From an uncultured Oscillospiraceae bacterium (GTDB taxonomy: Bacteria; Bacillota; Clostridia; Oscillospirales; Oscillospiraceae), in assembly GCA_958426425.1 (NCBI GenBank), contig CATZYY010000137.1:1-6391 (forward strand): 6,391 nt of DNA. Direction: 5' to 3'. The notes under the pieces were generated by a model, which searched no databases, was not told the DNA's origin, and saw only the letters and a program-made list of their open reading frames with translations. Every line of letters begins with the position of its first letter. The stretch's first letter is position 1. The translations under genes and the position numbers were made by a program. Below, piece after piece: positions 1 through 5,267 of the stretch.

Positions 1-1100
1 ACGGCCGCGGCGGCTCCGACCAGGAGGGCGGCATGGCCTCCGCCGTGTACGGCGCCAAGATCATGAAGGACATGGGCCTGATCCCCGCCGGCTACAAGAT
101 CATGGTGGTGGGCTCCGTCCAGGAAGAGGACTGCGACGGCATGTGCTGGCAGTACATCGTCAACAAGTATTTCTCCAGCAAGGAAGAAGCCCAGAAGAAG
201 ATCGAGTTCGTCATCTCCACCGAGCCCACCGACGGCGGCATCTATCGCGGTCACCGGGGCCGCATGGAGATCCGGGTGGACGTGAAGGGCGTCTCCTGCC
301 ACGGCTCCGCTCCCGAGCGCGGCGACAACGCCATCTACAAGATGGCCGACATTCTCCAGGACGTCCGCGCCCTGAACGAGAACGACGACGCCGACTCCAC
401 CGAGATCAAGGGCCTGGTGAAGATGCTCAACCCCAAGTACAACCCCGACCACTACGAGGACGCCCGCTTCCTGGGCCGCGGCACCTGCACCACCTCTCAG
501 ATTTTCTACACCTCCCCCAGCCGCTGCGCTGTGGCCGACAGCTGCGCCATCTCCATTGACCGCCGCATGACCGCCGGCGAGACCTGGGATTCCTGCCTGC
601 AGGAGATCCGGGACCTGCCCGCCGTCAAGAAGTACGGCGACGATGTGAAGGTCAGCATGTACATGTACGACCGTCCCGCCTGGACCGGCACCGTCTATGA
701 GACCGAGTGCTTCTTCCCCACCTGGATCAACAAGGAGAGCGCCGCTCACGTCCAGGCCCTGATCGACGCCCACCACGCCCTGTACGGCGACGAGCGCATC
801 GGCCATGCCGACGCTGATCCCAAGTACGACGCCATGCACCTGCGTCACCGTCCCCTGACCGACAAGTGGACCTTCTCCACCAACTGCGTGTCCATCCAGG
901 GCCGGTACGGCATCCCCTGCGTGGGCTTCGGCCCCGGCGCCGAGTCTCAGGCCCACGCCCCCAACGAGATCACCTGGAAGCAGGATCTGGTAACCTGCGC
1001 CGCCGTGTACGTGGCCGCCGTGAACCTCTACAAGGAGGAGAACAAGACTGCCGACGTCACCGAGTTCCGCCAGAGCCTGACCGATAACGTCATCCAGTAA
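1..1100 (+). CDS. ygeY: YgeY-type M20 family metallohydrolase of the selenium-linked purine cluster (5' end outside the window)
   Basis: M20-family zinc hydrolase closely resembling E. coli YgeY. Reading is open from the left edge (bases 1-2 finish a codon; codon at 3-5 is Gly), so the ATG at 33 is internal: it follows GRGGSDQEGG, the M20 segment carrying the bridging metal Asp. Roughly 100 N-terminal residues with the HxD metal motif are missing. Counting from the Met at 33: catalytic/metal pair E31-E32 (SVQEEDCDG), metal ligand E64 in STEPTD, the dimerisation-domain motif GVSCHGSAPERGDNA (residues 86-100), SPSRCAVADSCAISIDRR, and the last metal His, H308, in AHAPNE. All visible catalytic residues are intact. 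Family role: thought to hydrolyse a ureido/carbamoyl amino acid intermediate of anaerobic purine breakdown; the exact substrate is inferred. Compared with my memory of E. coli YgeY (about 400 residues) it has two extra segments of about 20 residues. ygeW and carbamate kinase follow, as in E. coli where these genes cluster. Confidence 0.92.
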   Translation, partial: GRGGSDQEGGMASAVYGAKIMKDMGLIPAGYKIMVVGSVQEEDCDGMCWQYIVNKYFSSKEEAQKKIEFVISTEPTDGGIYRGHRGRMEIRVDVKGVSCHGSAPERGDNAIYKMADILQDVRALNENDDADSTEIKGLVKMLNPKYNPDHYEDARFLGRGTCTTSQIFYTSPSRCAVADSCAISIDRRMTAGETWDSCLQEIRDLPAVKKYGDDVKVSMYMYDRPAWTGTVYETECFFPTWINKESAAHVQALIDAHHALYGDERIGHADADPKYDAMHLRHRPLTDKWTFSTNCVSIQGRYGIPCVGFGPGAESQAHAPNEITWKQDLVTCAAVYVAAVNLYKEENKTADVTEFRQSLTDNVIQ

Positions 1101-1111
1101 GCAGATTCGAA

Positions 1112-1128
1112 GGGGGACTTTGTCCCCC
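1112..1128 (+). repeat. perfect hairpin directly after ygeY
   Basis: GGGGGAC (1112-1118) pairs with GTCCCCC (1122-1128) around a TTT loop, 11 bases past the ygeY stop. No T-run follows, so it is not a standard intrinsic terminator. It may protect or process the mRNA 3' end, or be part of an interspersed repeat. Structure is certain on paper, function unknown. Confidence 0.6.
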
Positions 1129-1144
1129 CTCGACCTCCCCCCCT

Positions 1145-1168
1145 CCCCAGTGACATCGGTCACTGGGG
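1145..1168 (+). repeat. 10-bp perfect hairpin in ygeY-ygeW gap
   Basis: CCCCAGTGAC (1145-1154) pairs perfectly with GTCACTGGGG (1159-1168) around the 4-base loop ATCG. It lies in a C-rich then G-rich stretch and is followed by GACGCCGCC rather than T residues, so a terminator role is not supported. A third small stem, GCCGCC (1172-1177) with GGCGGC (1181-1186) and loop CAA, sits immediately after it. Confidence 0.6.
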
Positions 1169-1197
1169 GACGCCGCCCAAGGCGGCTGAGTCGGGGA

Positions 1198-1228
1198 ATT
1201 TTCGGCAGGCGCATGTCCTGCCGAAAAT
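1198..1228 (+). repeat. 12-bp perfect hairpin with TTTT...AAAA ends
   Basis: ATTTTCGGCAGG (1198-1209) pairs without mismatch with CCTGCCGAAAAT (1217-1228), loop CGCATGT. The T-run is on the 5' arm and the A-run on the 3' arm, opposite to an intrinsic terminator, and this holds for both strands. A smaller stem follows: TTTGCCG (1241-1247) with CGGCAAA (1253-1259), loop CAATA. Same general build as the hairpin at 2534-2568. Confidence 0.6.
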
Positions 1229-1297
1229 AATTGAAATTCATTTGCCGCAATACGGCAAAATTCTGCGAGGCAATCTGCCGCCTCAACAATACATTTT

Positions 1298-1303
1298 AAG
1301 GAG
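1298..1303 (+). promoter_or_regulatory. ribosome binding site fixing the ygeW start
   Basis: AAGGAG lies 8 bases before the ATG at 1312. The in-frame TTG at 1306 is only 2 bases from this site, too close to initiate, so ATG 1312 is chosen. Confidence 0.85.
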
Positions 1304-1311
1304 ATTTGACT

Positions 1312-2502
1312 ATGTCTAAGACCATCGAGCTGGCCAAGCATCTGGAAAAGCTGCACATCAACAACATGTACAAGTCCGACTTCTACTGGACCTGGGACAA
1401 GACCGACGAGGAGCTGGACGCCATCTTCACCGTGGCCGACGCCCTGCGGGACCTGCGGGAGCGGAACAAGTCCACCCGGATCTTCGACTCCGGCCTGGGC
1501 ATCTCCATCTTCCGGGACAACTCCACCCGCACCCGCTTCTCCTTCGCCTCCGCCTGCAACCTGCTGGGCCTGGAGGTCCAGGACCTGGACGAGAAGAAGT
1601 CCCAGATCGCCCACGGCGAGACCGTGCGTGAGACCGCCAACATGGTGTCCTTCATGGCCGACGTCATCGGCATCCGGGACGATATGTTCATCGGCGAGGG
1701 CCACAAGTATCAGAAGACCTTCATGGACGCCGTCCGGGAGGGCTATCAGGATGGCATTCTGGAGCAGCAGCCCACCCTGGTGAACCTGCAGTGCGACGTG
1801 GACCATCCCACTCAGTGCATGGCCGACATGCTGCACATCATCCACCACTTCGGCGGCGTGGAGAACCTCAAGGGCAAGAAGATCGCCATGACCTGGGCGT
1901 ACAGCCCCTCTTACGGCAAGCCCCTGTCCGTGCCTCAGGGCGTGATCGGCCTGATGACCCGCTTCGGCATGGACGTGGTTCTGGCCCATCCCGAGGGCTA
2001 TGACGTGATGCCCGAGGTGGAGGAGATCGCCAAGAAGAACGCCGCCGCCACCGGCGGCAGCTACAAGAAGGTTGCCACCATGGAGGAGGCCTTCGACAAC
2101 GCCGACATCGTCTATCCCAAGTCCTGGGCTCCCTTCGCCGCCATGGAGCAGCGCACCAAGCTGTATCAGGCCGGCGACAAGGACGGCATCGACGCTCTGG
2201 AGAAGCAGCTCCTGGCGCAGAACGCCCAGTTCAAGAACTGGAGCTGCACCGAGGAGATGATGAAGCGGACCAAGAACGGCAGCGCCCTGTACATGCACTG
2301 CCTGCCCGCCGACATCACCGGCCTGAGCTGCAAGGAGGGCGAGGTGGACAACTCCGTGTTCGACCGCTACATCCAGCCGCTGTACAAAGAGGCCAGCTAC
2401 AAGCCCTATGTCATCGCCGCCATGATCATGATGAGCAAGGTGAAGGACCCCGTGTCCGCCCTGATGGCTCTGGACGGCGCCGACAAGCGCAAGCTCTTCT
2501 GA
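1312..2502 (+). CDS. ygeW: Knotted carbamoyltransferase YgeW
   Basis: 396-residue member of the aspartate/ornithine carbamoyltransferase superfamily, YgeW branch; length fits. N-terminal carbamoyl-phosphate domain: STRTR phosphate-binding motif at residues 71-75 (FRDNSTRTRFSF) and DHPTQ at 164-168. C-terminal domain: a proline-containing loop (WAYSPSYGKPLSVPQG, 195-210) in the region that forms the knot in this branch, and HCLPADI at 329-335, equivalent to the HCLP motif of ornithine carbamoyltransferases. All key motifs are intact. Family knowledge: YgeW enzymes do not act as ornithine or aspartate carbamoyltransferases and are linked to anaerobic purine breakdown. Here it probably works in the phosphorolytic direction on a ureido intermediate, giving carbamoyl phosphate for the kinase encoded next; that substrate assignment is inference. 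Cytoplasmic; superfamily members are usually trimers. Preceded by a 211-base hairpin-rich gap in which I could not find a convincing promoter, so it may be co-transcribed with ygeY. Confidence 0.95.
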   Translation: MSKTIELAKHLEKLHINNMYKSDFYWTWDKTDEELDAIFTVADALRDLRERNKSTRIFDSGLGISIFRDNSTRTRFSFASACNLLGLEVQDLDEKKSQIAHGETVRETANMVSFMADVIGIRDDMFIGEGHKYQKTFMDAVREGYQDGILEQQPTLVNLQCDVDHPTQCMADMLHIIHHFGGVENLKGKKIAMTWAYSPSYGKPLSVPQGVIGLMTRFGMDVVLAHPEGYDVMPEVEEIAKKNAAATGGSYKKVATMEEAFDNADIVYPKSWAPFAAMEQRTKLYQAGDKDGIDALEKQLLAQNAQFKNWSCTEEMMKRTKNGSALYMHCLPADITGLSCKEGEVDNSVFDRYIQPLYKEASYKPYVIAAMIMMSKVKDPVSALMALDGADKRKLF

Positions 2503-2533
2503 TCCGATCTGAAATATTTTTGAGACTTTTGGG

Positions 2534-2568
2534 TTTTGGCGGGAATAGCATGCTTATTCCCGCCAAAA
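2534..2568 (+). repeat. 14-bp perfect hairpin between ygeW and carbamate kinase
   Basis: TTTTGGCGGGAATA (2534-2547) pairs without mismatch with TATTCCCGCCAAAA (2555-2568) around loop GCATGCT. T-run 5', A-run 3', and no T-run after the stem, so it does not look like an intrinsic terminator. A stem this stable 32 bases after the ygeW stop could end or protect the upstream mRNA and set the ygeW to kinase ratio. Function is inferred only from position. Confidence 0.65.
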
Positions 2569-2588
2569 CTATCGGATAGTCTGACTAT
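2568..2588 (+). promoter_or_regulatory. two overlapping perfect palindromes next to the carbamate kinase RBS (possible operator)
   Basis: ACTATC-G-GATAGT (2568-2580) and ATAGTC-T-GACTAT (2576-2588) are both perfect inverted repeats with 6-bp arms and a single central base, and share the ATAGT at 2576-2580. They end 2 bases before the AAAGGGG ribosome binding site (2591-2597) of the kinase gene. This could be a DNA operator or an RNA switch in which the shared arm chooses a partner; no bound factor can be named. Confidence 0.35.
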
Positions 2589-2607
2589 GTAAAGGGGATA
2601 CACCATT

Positions 2608-3543
2608 ATGGGTAAACGGATCGTCATCGCCCTGGGCGGCAATGCCCTGGGCAACAACCTGCCGGAGCAGATGGCCGCTGTGAAGCACACGGCCAAGGCC
2701 ATCGCCGACCTGATCGAAGAGGGCCATGAGGTGGTCGTGGCCCATGGCAACGGCCCCCAGGTGGGCATGATCAACATTGCTATGACCACCCTCTCCCGCG
2801 AGGACAAAACCCATCCCATCGCCCCCATGTCCGTGTGCACGGCCATGAGCCAGGGCTATATCGGCTACGACCTGCAGAACTCCCTGCGGGAGGAGCTGCT
2901 GGACCGGGGTATTCACAAGCCGGTGGCCACCATTTTGACCCAGGTGGAGGTGGACCCGCAGGACCCCGCCTTCCAGAACCCCACCAAGCCCATCGGCACC
3001 TTCATGACCGAGGAGGAGGCCGAGGAGATGCGCCGCCGCGGCAACGCCGTGATGGAGGACGCCGGCCGTGGCTGGCGCCGCTGCGTGGCCTCTCCCAAGC
3101 CCAAGTCCATCATTGAGATCGACACCATCCGGGCCCTGGTGGACGCGGGCCACGTGGCCGTGGCCTGCGGCGGCGGCGGCATTCCCGTCTACTATACCGA
3201 GGGCAACCACCTCAAAGGCGCCGGCGCCGTCATCGACAAGGACTTCGCCTCTGAGCTGCTGGCCGAGTCCCTGGATGCCGATGCGCTGATCATTCTCACC
3301 GCTGTGGAGAAGGTGGCTGTCAATTTCGGCAAGCCCGACCAGCAGTGGCTGGACCATCTGACTCCTGAGGAGGCCCGCAAGTATGAGGCTGAGGGGCAGT
3401 TCGCCCCCGGCTCCATGCTGCCTAAAGTCCAGGCCGCTGTGAAGTTCGCCGAGTCCAAACCCGGCCGCACAGCGCTGATTACCCTGCTGGAAAAGGCAAA
3501 AGATGGCATTGCCGGCCGCACAGGCACGTCCATTTCCCAGTAA
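2608..3543 (+). CDS. arcC: Carbamate kinase (ArcC/YqeA type)
   Basis: 311 residues, the usual size for the family. Carbamate kinase transfers phosphate between carbamoyl phosphate and ADP; in catabolism it makes ATP, CO2 and ammonia. Amino-acid-kinase fold motifs in order: GGNALG (residues 10-15), VVAHGNGPQVG (43-53), TQVEVDPQDPAFQNPTKPIG (111-130), ACGGGGIPV (187-194 region), AVIDKD (207-212, with K211 the expected catalytic lysine), LTAVEKV and GSMLPKVQAA (268-277). All are intact. ATG at 2608 is preceded by AAAGGGG at 2591-2597. Placement after ygeW argues for the YqeA role, consuming carbamoyl phosphate from purine/ureide breakdown, rather than the arginine deiminase pathway: no arcA or arcB is visible. 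The gene ends in a clear terminator 42 bases downstream, so it is probably the last gene of its transcript. Cytoplasmic. Confidence 0.96.
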   Translation: MGKRIVIALGGNALGNNLPEQMAAVKHTAKAIADLIEEGHEVVVAHGNGPQVGMINIAMTTLSREDKTHPIAPMSVCTAMSQGYIGYDLQNSLREELLDRGIHKPVATILTQVEVDPQDPAFQNPTKPIGTFMTEEEAEEMRRRGNAVMEDAGRGWRRCVASPKPKSIIEIDTIRALVDAGHVAVACGGGGIPVYYTEGNHLKGAGAVIDKDFASELLAESLDADALIILTAVEKVAVNFGKPDQQWLDHLTPEEARKYEAEGQFAPGSMLPKVQAAVKFAESKPGRTALITLLEKAKDGIAGRTGTSISQ

Positions 3544-3584
3544 GCCTCCATTTTCGAAAAAAAGGTTGATCTGTTAATTTTCAC

Positions 3585-3615
3585 AAGGAGAGCGGATTTT
3601 CCGCTCTCCTTTTTT
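3585..3615 (+). terminator. intrinsic terminator after carbamate kinase
   Basis: AAGGAGAGCGG (3585-3595) pairs perfectly with CCGCTCTCCTT (3601-3611), loop ATTTT, running straight into a T-run (3610-3615) and, after GTC, another six T. A textbook Rho-independent terminator; it closes the catabolic unit. Confidence 0.93.
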
Positions 3616-3628
3616 GTCTTTTTTCCAG

Positions 3629-3677
3629 CTAAATTGTGCACATTTCATAAAGGTCGATCAATTTAGACCGTTTTTTT
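3629..3677 (+). promoter_or_regulatory. compound inverted repeats, possible second weak terminator or operator
   Basis: CTAAATTG (3629-3636) is the exact inverse of CAATTTAG (3659-3666); between them lies the palindrome TGTGCACA (3635-3642). Overlapping the right arm, GGTC (3652-3655) can pair with GACC (3666-3669) ahead of a 7-T run (3671-3677), which resembles a weak backup terminator. The two pairings share base 3666 and therefore compete. Seen in sequence; role inferred. Confidence 0.35.
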
Positions 3678-3711
3678 ATGGCTCTTACAACGAGGAAAAG
3701 CAAAAATTTAG

Positions 3712-3740
3712 TTGAATTTTTCATTAGGAACTTGTATGAT
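3712..3740 (+). promoter_or_regulatory. sigma-A-like promoter of the BMP lipoprotein gene
   Basis: TTGAAT (3712-3717) and TATGAT (3735-3740) are separated by exactly 17 bases in an AT-rich stretch downstream of a terminator and upstream of a gene with its own RBS. Transcription should begin near 3747, giving a leader of about 60 bases. ATGACAG (3739-3745) and CTGTCAT (3761-3767) form a perfect 7-bp inverted repeat over the -10/start region, where a repressor could bind. Confidence 0.75.
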
Positions 3741-3794
3741 GACAGTAGACAAGGTTCGCCCTGTCATACGGCTCAACCTGTTCCAACTATTTTG

Positions 3795-3801
3795 AAGGAG
3801 G
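3795..3801 (+). promoter_or_regulatory. ribosome binding site fixing the BMP lipoprotein start
   Basis: AAGGAGG, 8 bases before ATG 3810. It excludes the in-frame ATG at 3678, which would add a non-secretory leader and lies upstream of the promoter. Confidence 0.9.
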
Positions 3802-3809
3802 AAAACAGA

Positions 3810-5051
3810 ATGAAGAAGTATCTTGCACTGCTCCTCGCCTTGGTCATGGCCCTGTCTCTGGTGGCCTGCGGCGGCGGGGACGACACCACGGAAGAGACCA
3901 CCGATGACACCACCACCGAGGAGGGCACCGAGTCCACCGCCAGCGACATCAAGGTGGGCTTCATCTTCCTGCACGACGAAAACTCCACCTATGACCTGAA
4001 CTTCATCAACGGCGCCAAGGCCGCCTGCGAAGCTCTGGGCATCACCGACTATGTGCTCAAGACCAACGTGCCCGAGGGTCAGGAGTGCTACGACACCGCT
4101 GCTGAGCTGGCGGACGACGGCTGCGACATCATCTTCGCCGACAGCTTCGGTCATGAGGACTTCATGATCCAGGCCGCCAAGGAATTCCCCGAGGTCCAGT
4201 TCTGCCACTCCACCGGCACCAAGGCCCACACCGAGGGTCTGGACAACTACCACAACGCCTTCGCCTCCATCTATGAGGGCCGTTATCTGGCCGGTATCGC
4301 CGCCGGTATGAAGCTCAACGACATGATCGCCAATGGCGAGATCACCGAGGATCAGGCCAAGATCGGCTACGTCGGCGCCTTCACTTACGCCGAAGTGGTC
4401 TCCGGCTACACCTCCTTCTTCCTGGGCGCCCGCTCTGTCTGCCCCTCCGCCACCATGGAGGTCACCTTCACCGGTTCCTGGTATGACGAGACCGCCGAGA
4501 AGGAAGGCGCTCAGAAGCTCATCAACAATGGCTGCGCTCTGATCAGCCAGCACGCTGACTCCATGGGCGCTCCCACTGCCTGCGAGCTGGCCGGTGTTCC
4601 CAACGTCTCTTACAACGGCTCCACCATCAGCGCCTGCCCCAACACCTATATCATCTCCTCCCGCATCGACTGGGAGCCCTACTATGAGTATGCCATCTCT
4701 GCCGTGATGAATGGCGAGAGCATCGACGCCGACTGGACCGGCACCCTGTCCACCGGCTCCGTGGTTCTGACTGAGCTGAACACCGACGTGGCTGCCGAGG
4801 GCACTCAGGAGGCCATTGACGAGGCTATGGCCGCTCTGGAGGCCGGCACTCTGCACGTGTTCGACACCTCCACCTTCACCGTGGGCGGCGAGACCCTGAC
4901 CAGCTATATGGCTGACGTGGATACCGACGCTGATTACACTCCTGACACCGAGGTTATCTCCGACGGTTACTTCCATGAGTCTGAGTATCGCTCCGCTCCT
5001 TACTTTGATCTGCGGATCGACGGCATCACTCTGCTGGACGAGGCTTACTAA
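3810..5051 (+). CDS. BMP family (PnrA/Med-like) substrate-binding lipoprotein of an ABC importer
   Basis: 413 residues. A lipoprotein signal peptide is plain: MKK, hydrophobic run 5-18, lipobox LVAC with the lipidated Cys at 20. A Gly then Thr/Glu/Asp-rich linker (about 21-45) tethers the receptor domain to the outer face of the membrane. The mature part begins DIKVGFIFLHDENSTYDLNFINGAKAACEALG, the usual opening of BMP-family periplasmic-binding folds, and continues with ADSFGHEDFMIQAAKEFPEVQFCHSTG, NAFASIYEGRYLAGIAAG, IGYVGAF and ISQHADSMGAP, all family-typical. Known members bind purine or other nucleosides (Treponema PnrA, Bacillus NupN) and feed a two-domain ATPase such as the one encoded next. 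Given the purine-catabolism genes upstream, uptake of a purine, nucleoside or ureide is a fair guess, but the ligand cannot be read from the sequence. It has its own promoter and a hairpin after the stop, consistent with the receptor being made in excess over the ATPase. Confidence 0.93.
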   Translation: MKKYLALLLALVMALSLVACGGGDDTTEETTDDTTTEEGTESTASDIKVGFIFLHDENSTYDLNFINGAKAACEALGITDYVLKTNVPEGQECYDTAAELADDGCDIIFADSFGHEDFMIQAAKEFPEVQFCHSTGTKAHTEGLDNYHNAFASIYEGRYLAGIAAGMKLNDMIANGEITEDQAKIGYVGAFTYAEVVSGYTSFFLGARSVCPSATMEVTFTGSWYDETAEKEGAQKLINNGCALISQHADSMGAPTACELAGVPNVSYNGSTISACPNTYIISSRIDWEPYYEYAISAVMNGESIDADWTGTLSTGSVVLTELNTDVAAEGTQEAIDEAMAALEAGTLHVFDTSTFTVGGETLTSYMADVDTDADYTPDTEVISDGYFHESEYRSAPYFDLRIDGITLLDEAY

Positions 5052-5094
5052 GCCCCTTCGGGTTCTGCCGGACTTTTACACGCAAACCCATCGT

Positions 5095-5131
5095 GCCCCT
5101 GTCCGACCCCTTGGCCGGACAGGGGCCTTTT
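5095..5131 (+). terminator. hairpin terminator between lipoprotein and ATPase genes
   Basis: GCCCCTGTCCG (5095-5105) pairs perfectly with CGGACAGGGGC (5116-5126), loop of 10, followed by CTTTTC. The T-run is only 4 long, so read-through is likely partial. The 3' side can also pair differently: GCCTTTT (5125 region to 5131) and AAAAGGC (5133-5139) form a near-perfect palindrome around C5132, which could compete. Confidence 0.7.
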
Positions 5132-5161
5132 CAAAAGGCGACCTTCAGTCTGGGAACTGGA

Positions 5162-5190
5162 TTTACATTGTATATCAAGTATGTTAGAAT
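5162..5190 (+). promoter_or_regulatory. sigma-A-like promoter of the ABC ATPase gene
   Basis: TTTACA (5162-5167) and TAGAAT (5185-5190) are 17 bases apart inside an AT-rich island. A perfect TATAAT (5194-5199) lies just downstream but has no good -35 partner at 16-18 bases. Transcription would start near 5197-5206, giving a leader of about 65 bases. Confidence 0.6.
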
Positions 5191-5227
5191 AAATATAATT
5201 ATCGTTGCCCCGCGTTGCCCATATCCG

Positions 5228-5247
5228 GGGAGAGGGGCCGCTCTCCC
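5228..5247 (+). promoter_or_regulatory. leader hairpin upstream of the ABC ATPase RBS
   Basis: GGGAGAG (5228-5234) pairs with CTCTCCC (5241-5247), loop GGGCCG, ending 6 bases before the AAAGGA ribosome binding site. An alternative stem, CCCCG (5208-5212) with CGGGG (5226-5230), overlaps its left arm, so the two exclude each other. Possible translational control; unproven. Confidence 0.4.
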
Positions 5248-5253
5248 ACAGAG

Positions 5254-5259
5254 AAAGGA
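5254..5259 (+). promoter_or_regulatory. ribosome binding site pointing to a TTG start
   Basis: AAAGGA overlaps the in-frame ATG at 5259 and so cannot serve it, but lies 8 bases before the in-frame TTG at 5268. No other Shine-Dalgarno-like sequence is at a workable distance from ATG 5259 or ATG 5295. Confidence 0.55.
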
Positions 5260-5267
5260 TGACAGCC

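Noticed and set aside
33..35. ATG 33 as the true start of the first gene
   Set aside because: The frame is open to the window edge and the upstream codons encode the conserved GRGGSDQEGG metal-site segment, so the start lies outside the window.
1231..1260. Promoter for ygeW built on TTGAAA at 1231-1236
   Set aside because: No acceptable -10 box occurs 16-18 bases downstream; the sequence there is part of a small hairpin.
1090..2298. Long open frame on the - strand (402 codons) opposite ygeW
   Set aside because: It mirrors a well-supported gene, its product is low-complexity His/Gly/Leu/Val-rich sequence of the kind produced by reverse reading of GC-rich codons, and no RBS or family motif is seen.
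2520..2551. Promoter for carbamate kinase built on TTGAGA at 2520-2525
   Set aside because: At 17 bases spacing the hexamer is GAATAG, and better-looking hexamers are at wrong distances and inside the 14-bp hairpin.
3678..3809. Upstream in-frame extension of the BMP protein from ATG 3678
   Set aside because: It would bury the signal peptide behind 44 residues, starts before the promoter, has no RBS, and a strong AAGGAGG precedes ATG 3810.
3747..3809. Purine-type riboswitch in the lipoprotein leader
   Set aside because: The leader is only about 60 bases and shows no purine riboswitch core (three-way junction with conserved TATA...TACC-like loops); I see only the inverted repeat shared with the promoter.
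3708..4976. Long open frame on the - strand (422 codons) opposite the BMP lipoprotein gene
   Set aside because: Gly/Val/His-rich shadow of a clearly real gene; lack of stops follows from codon bias. The same applies to the - strand frame at 5199-6221 opposite the ATPase and that at 2569-3357 opposite the kinase.
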